A stretch of DNA of 64,000 nt from Bog-113 sp965226755 (GTDB lineage: Bacteria; Acidobacteriota; Terriglobia; Bryobacterales; Bryobacteraceae), in assembly GCA_965226755.1 (NCBI GenBank), contig CBDDDT010000003.1, positions 2,356,001-2,420,000 on the forward strand, given 5' to 3'. Positions 28,552-36,659 of this stretch are shown here, in pieces (positions within the stretch are counted from its first letter, which is position 1; every line of letters begins with the position of its first letter). The notes below the pieces were generated by a model, which searched no databases, was not told the DNA's origin, and saw nothing but the letters and a program-made list of their open reading frames with translations. Made by a program: the position numbers and the translations under genes.

Positions 28552-30013
28552 GCTTCTCGATCAGCGCGCACGTGATCTCCGCGGAAAGCAGCACGGTGGG
28601 CGTACCCCCGCCAGGGTGCGTGCTGCCGCCCACCAGGTAAAGGCCGTCCGCTTCGCGGCTCTTGTTGCGGGGACGCAGAAATGCATTCCGCCACCCATGT
28701 GAGTCTGAGCCGTAAATCGCTCCGCCCGGCATCAGGTATCGTTCCTCGATCCGTCGCGGCGTCCAGACATCTTCAACGACCACGCTCCCCGCCAGGTCCG
28801 GAAAACCTCCCTTTCGCAAACGCTCGAACACGCGGCGGCGCGCTTCCTCCACCTGAACGTCGCTCCACTGATCCGCCTTCGCCGGGGTATTCGCCATGAT
28901 GAACAACGTCTCGCCTCCACCGGACACGAGCGAACGGTCGGTGCGGCTCGGCATGTTCACGTAAACTGTCGGATCATCCGGAAAGCGGCCCTCGTCCGTA
29001 ATCTGAGCAAACTCTTTCTTGTAATCCGCGGAGAAGTAAATCGTGTTCGCCTGGAATTCCGGCAGCCCGCGGCTGATCCCCAGCAGCATCACGAACCCCG
29101 ACATCGAGCGGCCGCGGTCGCGCGATACGCGCTTTCCCGGCACTAACTCAGGCGCCAGTAAACCAGGCAAAGTCGCCGCGTCGCCGTTCATCACGACGAT
29201 ATCCGCCCCCGCCTGTTCTCCGGAACCGAGCGTCACGCCCGTCGCGCGTCCCCCGGAAACATTGATCCGGTCCACGCGCTGATTCAAACACAGTGAAACG
29301 CCACGCGACCGCAACAGCGCGACCAGACCTTCCACGATCCGGTACAGCCCGTCGCGCACATACCATCCGCCGAACGCCATCTCCAGGTAAGGGATGATCG
29401 CCAGCGTGGCCGGCGCCAGATACGGCGAAGACCCGACATACGTCGGATAACGATTGTACAGCTGTCGCAGATACGGGCTCTCGAAGTGCGCTTCCACGGC
29501 GCGATTGTAATTCCCCCATCCGTAGCGCACCGGCATGTCGCGCATCACGCGCCAATCTCCCCGGCGCGGCGGATCATACGGCGTCCGCTGAAGAAATGTC
29601 TGCCGGGAAACTTCCCACAAGCGCGAACCGAGCTCCAGAAATCGAAGAAATCCATCCTGATCGCCCGGCGCGATCCGTGCGATCCCCTCGAAACACTCCG
29701 GCAGTGAGGATGAGTAAGTAAACCGCGTTCCGTCGGGGTAGATATACTCACCCAGCGTATCCAGCGGAACCAGTTCCAGGTGCTCCTCCAGGGAGCTTCC
29801 CGCTGCGGTGAAAAGGTCCGAGAACACCCACGGCATGGTGATGAGGGAAGGCCCGGTGTCGAAAGTGTAGCCGCTCGCCAACCAGCGGTTCATTTTGCCG
29901 CCCGGCGTAGGTCCCGCCTCGAAGATAGCGACTTCCCACCCGCGCGCCTGGAGTCTCAAGGCGGCGGCCAGTCCGCCCAGCCCCGCGCCGATCACAATTG
30001 CCCGCCCGCTCAT
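28538..30013 (-). CDS. Phytoene desaturase-family carotenoid oxidoreductase (CrtI/CrtD-like), second copy
   Basis: 491 residues from ATG 30013, which overlaps the glycosyltransferase stop (ATGA). The N-terminal FAD motif IGAGLGGLAAAL begins at residue 8, with GGKMNRWLASGYTFDTGPSL following. The C-terminal FAD contact is GLYLVGGSTHPGGGTPTVLLSA. CrtI-type enzymes desaturate or isomerise carotenes without NAD(P). Next to a CruF-like gene and a GT2, this copy may be the 3,4-desaturase (CrtD) of a hydroxylated end group; that assignment comes from context, not sequence. Confidence 0.85.
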   Translation of the reverse strand: MSGRAIVIGAGLGGLAAALRLQARGWEVAIFEAGPTPGGKMNRWLASGYTFDTGPSLITMPWVFSDLFTAAGSSLEEHLELVPLDTLGEYIYPDGTRFTYSSSLPECFEGIARIAPGDQDGFLRFLELGSRLWEVSRQTFLQRTPYDPPRRGDWRVMRDMPVRYGWGNYNRAVEAHFESPYLRQLYNRYPTYVGSSPYLAPATLAIIPYLEMAFGGWYVRDGLYRIVEGLVALLRSRGVSLCLNQRVDRINVSGGRATGVTLGSGEQAGADIVVMNGDAATLPGLLAPELVPGKRVSRDRGRSMSGFVMLLGISRGLPEFQANTIYFSADYKKEFAQITDEGRFPDDPTVYVNMPSRTDRSLVSGGGETLFIMANTPAKADQWSDVQVEEARRRVFERLRKGGFPDLAGSVVVEDVWTPRRIEERYLMPGGAIYGSDSHGWRNAFLRPRNKSREADGLYLVGGSTHPGGGTPTVLLSAEITCALIEKHERR

Positions 30014-31089
30014 ACCCGGCTGGCTCGATACACACGCCCTTTCCATGCGACGCCCCGGCCGCTCCGGCAATGCCACCACGAAGAAAGCCCGAGCAGAATC
30101 ACCAGAAGCTCCGCGATCGGGTGCAGCAGCACGCTCCACAAAGGTTGCGAGAACCGCAGGCACAACACCATCCGCGCTACCAGGATTAGCGCCGCGGCGC
30201 TCCAATTCCTCAACACGAACGGCATCAGGAATGCCGTGATCTGAAACAGCAGAAACAGCCAGAACATCCACTCGTGCCGGAAAGCCGGAAAAAAGTTCTT
30301 CTGGAAACCCAGCCAGATCTCGGAGAAACTGGCGTACATCCGCACGCTCACGACATCCTGGCCGTCCAGGCAGACCGATCGCTCTCCGTTCTCGCGCCAC
30401 CACTGCGCCAGTCTCGTGTCCTCAAATATCTCGCCTCGCACCGAGGAATGCCCGCCCAGCCGTTCGTACGTCTCGCGGCGTAAAAGCAGACACGCTCCAT
30501 GCGCCAGGCCCAGCGAGGGTTCTTTCCGGATCAGCGCCAGCAGCGCCGGAAAGATGGTGAACACGATGAAGTTCAGCATCGGCATCAGGGCGCGCTCCGC
30601 AAAGCTCACCAAAGCGAAACCCGGCCAGCAGCTCAGCATCGTGAGCTTTCGTTCCGTCGCGGTCGCGATCATCCCGTTCACCGCGTCCGGGGCCAGGCGT
30701 GCATCCGCGTCCAGAAATAGCAGCCAATCGCCGCTTGCGCTATCCGCCAAGCGGGCGCACGCGAAGTTCTTCCCGCACCAGTCCGGCGGCAGCGGCTGGC
30801 ATGTCACCATCCGCACCCGCGCATCGGTCCTGCTGACGTCGAGCACAATGCGGCTGGTTGCATCTGTCGAGTGGTCGTCGTAGACCAGCACTTCGCCCAC
30901 GCGCGATCCCTGGCGCAGAATCGACTCCAGGCAGGAACCGATATTCCGCTCTTCATCTCGCGCCGGAACCAGCACCGAAACGAACTCCCCTCCCATGTCC
31001 CCAAAGGCCCTCGGGCGAACGCGCGGCCAGAAGAGCGCGTTCGATAGCACCACCGCCAGAATGCCGATCGCCAAGATGATCAGGAACAC
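30010..31089 (-). CDS. Membrane glycosyltransferase family 2, carotenoid cluster (CruG/CrtQ-like)
   Basis: 359 residues. An N-terminal membrane helix (1-20) precedes a GT-A domain with VSVLVPARDEERNIG (38-51), the DxD motif LFLDADA (D127/D129) and an acceptor-side EDTRLAQWW. Two to four C-terminal hydrophobic segments complete a CruG/CrtQ-like layout. It probably transfers a sugar to a hydroxylated carotenoid. It overlaps crtE by 10 bases upstream and the desaturase by 4 bases downstream. Confidence 0.82.
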   Translation of the reverse strand: MFLIILAIGILAVVLSNALFWPRVRPRAFGDMGGEFVSVLVPARDEERNIGSCLESILRQGSRVGEVLVYDDHSTDATSRIVLDVSRTDARVRMVTCQPLPPDWCGKNFACARLADSASGDWLLFLDADARLAPDAVNGMIATATERKLTMLSCWPGFALVSFAERALMPMLNFIVFTIFPALLALIRKEPSLGLAHGACLLLRRETYERLGGHSSVRGEIFEDTRLAQWWRENGERSVCLDGQDVVSVRMYASFSEIWLGFQKNFFPAFRHEWMFWLFLLFQITAFLMPFVLRNWSAAALILVARMVLCLRFSQPLWSVLLHPIAELLVILLGLSSWWHCRSGRGVAWKGRVYRASRV

Positions 31090-31964
31090 GCCGTGGCCAG
31101 TCCGGCCTGGCTGAATTCGCCGACCACCCCGTCAATGTGCGTCAAGAGAAGATTCACGGCGGCTGTTGAACCGAACCGGTCCGTCAAAGATCGCTTCGCG
31201 TCGGCGATCAGTTCCGCGGCTTTCGCCCGGCACGCGCCCGGCCCGAATTCCGCCGCGTGGCTCGGACGCTGGTGGCGCGCGTCCTGACGGCAGTCTTTGC
31301 CGGCGGCCTCGCACCCCGCAAACTGATCCAGCAAATCGTCGCAAACCTGGTACGCCTCGCCGAGAAGTTCCCCGGCGCGGCCGAGCGCCGCCACATCGCC
31401 CGGAGCCGCCTCGCAGGCGATGGCGCCGGCGGTGAGCGTCAGCCGCATCAGCGCTGAGGTCTTCCGGTTTCGCGCGGCCAGCGGAATCGGTTCCGTCCCG
31501 CTCCCGGCATCCAGATCGATCGCCTGTCCCCCGATCATCCCGTTCATCCCGATACACGCCGCGGCTTCGGCGATGAGCGCCGGAGTCCTGCCAAAAAGCG
31601 CATAACTCTGGTTCAGCAGAGCCAGTCCCGTGAGCAGCGCCACGCCTTCCCCGAACACCAGGTGCAGCGCCGGACGCCCCCGCCTCATATCCGCGTCGTC
31701 CATGGCTGGCAGGTCGTCGAAAATGAGGGAACTGGTGTGCAGAAACTCCACCGCGCAGGCAGCCGCCAACGCGCGCGTGCAAGCGCCTCTTACAATCTGC
31801 GCGCCCAGCAGAGTTAATACCGGTCGGATCCGCTTTCCGCCCGGGAACAGGGCGTAGCGAATGGCCTCATTCAGCCGTTCCGCCGGGTCCAGATGGCCCA
31901 CCGGCAGATGCTCGAAAAGCCCGTTCTCGATTACGTCGCGAAGCTCGTCGAATGTGTGTGACAC
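31080..31964 (-). CDS. crtE: Polyprenyl diphosphate synthase (GGPP/FPP synthase, CrtE-like)
   Basis: 294 residues from GTG 31964, where SHTFDELRDVIENGLFEHL begins a normal short-chain prenyltransferase. The first aspartate-rich motif is DDLPAMDD (D83-D90), with RRGRP after it; the second is CDDLLDQ near 215. It condenses IPP with allylic diphosphates to the C20 (or C15) precursor for the phytoene synthase in this cluster. The sequence does not settle chain length. The start lies inside the end of the alpha/beta-hydrolase gene. Confidence 0.87.
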   Translation of the reverse strand: MSHTFDELRDVIENGLFEHLPVGHLDPAERLNEAIRYALFPGGKRIRPVLTLLGAQIVRGACTRALAAACAVEFLHTSSLIFDDLPAMDDADMRRGRPALHLVFGEGVALLTGLALLNQSYALFGRTPALIAEAAACIGMNGMIGGQAIDLDAGSGTEPIPLAARNRKTSALMRLTLTAGAIACEAAPGDVAALGRAGELLGEAYQVCDDLLDQFAGCEAAGKDCRQDARHQRPSHAAEFGPGACRAKAAELIADAKRSLTDRFGSTAAVNLLLTHIDGVVGEFSQAGLATACS

Positions 31965-32716
31965 GATTGGTCCTCGGAATTTCCCGCTGGAGAAAACAGA
32001 ATGTCCCGCAACGCGGCCGTTGCTTCCCGGATCGGAAGATGTCCTGCCCCGGCCAGGCAGTTCACGCGCGCCTGCGGCCACATGCCGGCCATTTGTCGCG
32101 CCGACTCTTTCACGGCCGCGAAACTGTTCGCCCCATACGTGAGGTCGACCGGCATCGTGAGGCCGCGGAACTGCTGAACGTCGCCCGCGTTGTGCAGCAT
32201 GCTCAGGTACTTGTACGTCGCCCGATGGTCCACCTCGCTGAATCCGCTTGTCAAAGAAGTTTCCTCCCGCCGTCGCTTTCGCAGTGAAAGGTTGGTGAGC
32301 CATCTTCCCAGCGGGTTCGCGAAAGTTGTGAAATAAGCATAGCGGCCGAACACCGGATTCACGAACACGCGAAAATACCACGGCCAATACGCGAAGGCGT
32401 CGATCGTCACCAGCCTCTGCACCTGCTCCGGCGCGCGCGCCGCTACGAATAAGCCGAGGTTCGCGCCCGTGCAGTTTCCCACCAGGGTCACCGGCTGCCT
32501 CAACAAAGCAATCGCATTCCCGATCTCTTCGGCGACCGCTTCAATCGTCCATGCTCGGGGTGCCGGAGACGCGCCGCAACCCGGAAGGTCCGCCGCATAG
32601 AACGTTACATCGGGAGGCAGATCCTCTGCCAGCGGCGCGAACGTCCGATGATCGCCGCTCCATCCGTGCAGGCCGAAAAACACCCGCGGCCCCGTGCCGA
32701 AGCGCTCAATTCGCAT
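31931..32716 (-). CDS. Alpha/beta-hydrolase of the carotenoid cluster with Cys in the nucleophile elbow
   Basis: 261 residues from ATG 32716, which overlaps the end of the upstream desaturase by 11 bases. Fold landmarks are an oxyanion HGWSGDHRTF, DLPGCGAS, the elbow VGNCTGANLG and a late GAGHLP. The elbow carries Cys (C82) instead of Ser, and the usual acid position is YGANS (N197), so a C/N/H set replaces S/D/H; His is H226. It could be a dienelactone-hydrolase-like enzyme, an acyl transferase or a non-hydrolytic relative. Its role in carotenoid tailoring is inferred only from position. Confidence 0.75.
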   Translation of the reverse strand: MRIERFGTGPRVFFGLHGWSGDHRTFAPLAEDLPPDVTFYAADLPGCGASPAPRAWTIEAVAEEIGNAIALLRQPVTLVGNCTGANLGLFVAARAPEQVQRLVTIDAFAYWPWYFRVFVNPVFGRYAYFTTFANPLGRWLTNLSLRKRRREETSLTSGFSEVDHRATYKYLSMLHNAGDVQQFRGLTMPVDLTYGANSFAAVKESARQMAGMWPQARVNCLAGAGHLPIREATAALRDILFSPAGNSEDQSCHTHSTSFAT

Positions 32717-34196
32717 GCGAGGCGATCCTTTCCGCCACCATTCGCCCGCCCAGCACCACCATCGGCATCCCCGTGCCGGGCGTCGTGCTCGCGCCCACAA
32801 AATACAAACCGCGAATCGTCCGCGCATAATTCCGCGATCGGAAAGGTCCCATCTGAAACAGCGTATGCGCCGCCCCGAACGCCGATCCGTCGAACAGGCC
32901 GAACCGCCGCCGCCATTCTTCCGGCGTCCACACCTCTTCAAACGCGATCCGCTCCTCGGCGAGCCCGATCCGTTCCAGCACGCGCTTCTTCACGTCGCGC
33001 ACTGTCGCTTCCCAGTCCACGCCCGCCATTTGACTAAGCACAGGCGTCGGTACAAGCACGAACATAGCCGTATCCCCTTCCGGCGCCAGCCGTGGATCGG
33101 ATGCCGAGGCAATGCTGACGTAGAAAGGGAGCTCGTCCGGAATCCGTCCGCCGGTCAATTGATCGAACGTCGCCCGGTATTGCCGCGGCAAAAAGATAGT
33201 ATGGTGGCCGAATTCTCCGGACTTGCCCCTGACGCCCCAATAGAACGTGAGGACGCCCGGCGTCATCCGGCTTGCCGCCTGTTTGCCCGGGATGCGATTT
33301 GCCGCGCCATGTTTGCCCGGGGACAGCAACTCCCGTTCGGTGGTCGCCACATCCACGTTGGACACCACTACAGGCGACGGGAAGAACTCGCCGCCCGCGA
33401 GCTGCACGCCCGTGATGCGGCCCTGTTCGCTCACGATTTGCGCCACGGGGCAAGATGTATGCAGCACTACCCCCAATTCGCGGGCCAGTCGCTGCATGGC
33501 GCACACCATTCCGTAAACGCCGCCGCGCGGCAGCCATAATCCGTACGCCAACTCCCCGTACGCCAGAATCGAGAACAGCCCCGGCAATTCGAATGGAGAT
33601 CCCCCCAGATACATTCCATACGAACCGAACGCCTCCCGGATGTACCGGCTGCGAAAGAATCTTCCCAACTCCGCGTCGAGCGAACGCCACACCGCCGTCC
33701 GCATAAGCTCGCGCGGGCTGAGTCTGCCCAGCCACTTCAGCGGATTGTCTTCATTGCGCGTCACCAGCTTTCGGAAGGAGAGATCGAACTTCCCCGCCGC
33801 GTCGCGCAGAAACGCCAGCAACCGCGGTCCGCATCCCGGTTCCAGCCGCTCGCACTCCGCCAGCAGCAGCCGTAAGTCGCTCGAAAGCGAGAAGGTCTCC
33901 CCATCGGGCCAGCGAAATTGCACCGACGGATCCACCGCAATCAGTTCGACGTAATCGTCGAAGTTGCGTCCCGCCGCCGCAAAAAGCTCCCGAAACACCC
34001 ATGGATAATTCAGCAGTGAAGGGCCGGTGTCAAAGCGGAATCCGTCCCGCTCGATGACGTTCGCCCGCCCGCCCGCCGTTTCGTTGGCCTCGAAAACGGT
34101 CACCTTCCGGCCCTGCAGCCGCAGGTGGATCGCCGCGCTCAGCCCGCCCAGACCCGCGCCTACGATCGCGATGTCCGATCGCGCGCCCGCGGTCAG
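32706..34196 (-). CDS. crtI: Phytoene desaturase (CrtI family), first copy
   Basis: About 496 residues. FAD motif IVGAGLGGLSAAIHL at the N-terminus, then GGRANVIERDGFRFDTGPSL; C-terminal GLYFVGASTTPGTGMPMVVLGG. No ATG, GTG or TTG lies near the conserved start. The best candidate is CTG at 34196, overlapping the crtB stop (CTGA) with GGGGG a few bases upstream; the ATG far upstream at 34367 is inside crtB and unlikely. Next to crtB, this is the likely multi-step phytoene desaturase. Confidence 0.85.
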   Translation of the reverse strand: MTAGARSDIAIVGAGLGGLSAAIHLRLQGRKVTVFEANETAGGRANVIERDGFRFDTGPSLLNYPWVFRELFAAAGRNFDDYVELIAVDPSVQFRWPDGETFSLSSDLRLLLAECERLEPGCGPRLLAFLRDAAGKFDLSFRKLVTRNEDNPLKWLGRLSPRELMRTAVWRSLDAELGRFFRSRYIREAFGSYGMYLGGSPFELPGLFSILAYGELAYGLWLPRGGVYGMVCAMQRLARELGVVLHTSCPVAQIVSEQGRITGVQLAGGEFFPSPVVVSNVDVATTERELLSPGKHGAANRIPGKQAASRMTPGVLTFYWGVRGKSGEFGHHTIFLPRQYRATFDQLTGGRIPDELPFYVSIASASDPRLAPEGDTAMFVLVPTPVLSQMAGVDWEATVRDVKKRVLERIGLAEERIAFEEVWTPEEWRRRFGLFDGSAFGAAHTLFQMGPFRSRNYARTIRGLYFVGASTTPGTGMPMVVLGGRMVAERIASHAN

Positions 34197-35194
34197 ATCG
34201 CCCCCAGATAGGCGAGCGGTAATCGCCAGTATTTGCTGGGCGGCAGCACGCGAAACTTGTCCCCGAGCGGCACCGATTCCCGATGCATAATTCCCTCGCT
34301 GCTTCTTCCGATTCGCAGGTTCAGCTCCCGGTAGACGTTGATGCACGATTGGATCGCCACGCGGCAATCCGGCGCAAACGCATCCACATCCCGTTCCGCC
34401 GCGCCATAGTGCTCCTCCGCGACGCTTGACAGCCGCCGGAGCACGCGATTCAGCGGCCCGCGCGATGACGCATCGCTCAGATCCACGTCCATCATGCCCT
34501 CGCCGCGGAGCATGTCGAGCGGAAGATATACGCGGCCGCGCCGCTTATCCTCCCGCACGTCCCGCAGGAAATTCGTCAGTTGCAAAGCGATCCCGAGGCG
34601 CCGCGAAGCGCTCATCGCGCGCGGAAATTCGCCCGGCGCGCTGGGGCCATACACGTACGCGAGCAGATATCCCACCACCGTCGCGCTGCCATACACATAC
34701 GACTCGATCAGGTCGTCCAGATCCAGAAAAGGGCGGGGTCTGATGTCCAGCCGCATCGCGCTCAGGAAAGCCCGGTAGTGCTCCGCGGGAATCGCGTAAC
34801 GGCGCACCACCTGCGCGAACGCGGCCACAAAACAGTTCAAACCTTCCGACAAACCCTCGGCGAGCGACTCGCACTCGAGCCCTCGTTCATACTCGCTTTC
34901 CCAGCGTTGCAGAGCCGCGTCGCGCTCGCCCGCTCCCAGCGGAAACGTGTCTACGATCTCATCCGGATACCGCACCGCGGCATAGATCAACTCGACCGCG
35001 CCGCGCTTTGCCGCGGGCAGAAAACGGGTCACGATGAAGAAGCTGGTGCTGTAGGTCCGCAGTACTTTGCGGGCTGCGCGTTCCACCGCATAACCATGCG
35101 GATCCCGGCCCGCCCGGGCGGAAGCCAGGGCCGCTCGGGCGGTCTTCCCCTCCAGCCTTTGCCAGTCCTGCTGACTCCAGGCCTCACTCATCAA
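34193..35194 (-). CDS. crtB: Phytoene/squalene synthase family protein
   Basis: 333 residues. Aspartate motifs are YPDEIVD (D78-D82) and LRDVRED (D212-D216), with TYSTSFFIVTRFLP and GRVYLPLDML typical of CrtB. It joins two prenyl diphosphates head to head (GGPP to phytoene, or FPP to a C30 product). It is the first gene of the reverse carotenoid cluster, with a 96-base region to the divergent STAS gene that should hold the promoter. No regulator is adjacent. Confidence 0.9.
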   Translation of the reverse strand: MMSEAWSQQDWQRLEGKTARAALASARAGRDPHGYAVERAARKVLRTYSTSFFIVTRFLPAAKRGAVELIYAAVRYPDEIVDTFPLGAGERDAALQRWESEYERGLECESLAEGLSEGLNCFVAAFAQVVRRYAIPAEHYRAFLSAMRLDIRPRPFLDLDDLIESYVYGSATVVGYLLAYVYGPSAPGEFPRAMSASRRLGIALQLTNFLRDVREDKRRGRVYLPLDMLRGEGMMDVDLSDASSRGPLNRVLRRLSSVAEEHYGAAERDVDAFAPDCRVAIQSCINVYRELNLRIGRSSEGIMHRESVPLGDKFRVLPPSKYWRLPLAYLGAI

Positions 35195-35290
35195 GCCATG
35201 CCCATACGGTTACTGGATGTTTTCCAGCCAGTCCTGATTGTAGAAAATTCAACGGGCGCTGTTTTGGCGGCGGCTGCTAGACTGTGCTCA

Positions 35291-35713
35291 GTGAGCTTAC
35301 AGATCGGAAGGCGGGATCGGGAGGGGATCTGCATTCTCGACCTCAAGGGACGCGTGGTGATGGGTCCGGAAGCCACTCACTTTCGCGAATTTGTAATCCC
35401 GCTCGCCGCCGCGCAGGACGGCAAAATCATCCTGAACATGGCCGAAGTCGCCTACGTGGATAGCACCGGGCTCGGCGCGCTGGTGTTTTGCGCGAGCACC
35501 GCGCGCAAAAGCAACTCCATCCTTAAGCTGCTTGCGATGAACGACCGAAACCTGGAGCTCCTGGTCACCACCAAGCTCGAAACCATCTTCGAAAACTTCG
35601 GCGACGAGCAAGACGCGGTCAACAGCTTCTTCCCCGACCGCGCCATCAAAAAATTCGATATCCTCACCTTCGTCCGCGAACACCAGGACGAGGACGAAAA
35701 AGAAAAGGCCTAG
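35291..35713 (+). CDS. STAS-domain anti-anti-sigma factor
   Basis: 140 residues from GTG 35291 (the frame is open upstream into crtB antisense, which is not coding). A single STAS domain with the phosphorylatable Ser S58 in YVDSTGLGALV. The C-terminal extension is acidic and charged (EHQDEDEKEKA). Such proteins relieve anti-sigma or kinase inhibition in partner-switching systems. No partner kinase or phosphatase is in the window. It ends one base before the convergent secreted protein. Confidence 0.83.
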   Translation: MSLQIGRRDREGICILDLKGRVVMGPEATHFREFVIPLAAAQDGKIILNMAEVAYVDSTGLGALVFCASTARKSNSILKLLAMNDRNLELLVTTKLETIFENFGDEQDAVNSFFPDRAIKKFDILTFVREHQDEDEKEKA

Positions 35714-35714
35714 C

Positions 35715-36617
35715 TCACGGCTGTTTGTCCCAGCGCAGATGCATCGGGCCTCGCTGCGCGGAAGCGAACACCAATTCGTCGCCCTGCGCCCCGTAAAGAC
35801 TCTCGTCACTCGCGACGCCCGTCTCCTTCCAATCCGCCGTCGCGCGGTCTAACTTCACCAGCCGTTTTTCTTTCGAATTCCGATCCTGGGCATAAACAAA
35901 TCCATCTTCGGTCAGGACTACCCTTGCGCCCTGGTTCCCGTACGCCTTCCAGCGCCCTTTCAGAGTTCCATCCAGATTCAGCTCGACCCACTCGCGATCG
36001 GATCCCGAAGCGCCCGCGATCGCCAGTAGACCGATGCGGTCGCGCGTGACCGAGATCGCCGTGGCCTGCCATCCCAGTCCCGCCGGTTCCAGCCCTTTCG
36101 GAAACAGAGAGCGCGGCATAAACTCCCCAATCAATCTCCCCTCGGCTGAAAATTTTCGAACCGTGGCATAGTCCCGGGCCGCGGGCTCCTGCCATCCAAA
36201 AGCCCAAAGCGCATGGTCGTCCCCATACGCGAGATGCGCGGGCCGGTAACGCCCTGTATTGACAGAGCCCGTGCGCCGCCCGGTGTGATCGAGGAAATCG
36301 ATGCCGCCATGTCCGCCGTCCGCACTTGAAACGGACCAGGACACCGCGACATTTCCGTCCCCATCCACAGCCAAACTCTCCACCGCTACCGCGCCGCTAT
36401 GATCGCCCTCAATTACGGTCGCCAGGACAAGGTGGCCATCCGGACCGTACAGACGGACCGCGTCTTGCCCATCGATAAAATACAGATGACCCGCATAGAA
36501 CTCCGGCAGCAGCAGGCCCCCGCCAAGAACCGCTTCCGAAGTGACTTCCCGCCCCGCCTGGCTGCCCGCGATCGCGCCCACGCAGGTGACGGCCATTAGA
36601 CCCAGAAATCGAATCAT
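35715..36617 (-). CDS. Secreted beta-propeller-like protein of unknown function
   Basis: 300 residues with an N-terminal signal peptide (about 1-20). The mature part is a series of short beta repeats with propeller-like rhythm, such as LYFIDGQDAVRLYGPDG, LAVDGDGNVAVSWSV, VRKFSAEGRLIGEF and VVLTEDGFVYAQDR. That suggests an NHL/SMP-30-like fold. No catalytic residues can be named. It sits 42 bases after the CaCA exchanger gene on the same strand. Confidence 0.6.
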   Translation of the reverse strand: MIRFLGLMAVTCVGAIAGSQAGREVTSEAVLGGGLLLPEFYAGHLYFIDGQDAVRLYGPDGHLVLATVIEGDHSGAVAVESLAVDGDGNVAVSWSVSSADGGHGGIDFLDHTGRRTGSVNTGRYRPAHLAYGDDHALWAFGWQEPAARDYATVRKFSAEGRLIGEFMPRSLFPKGLEPAGLGWQATAISVTRDRIGLLAIAGASGSDREWVELNLDGTLKGRWKAYGNQGARVVLTEDGFVYAQDRNSKEKRLVKLDRATADWKETGVASDESLYGAQGDELVFASAQRGPMHLRWDKQP

Positions 36618-36659
36618 GTGGAACTCCTGCTCCTCTGACGAAAGTTTTATTAAAAGCGT

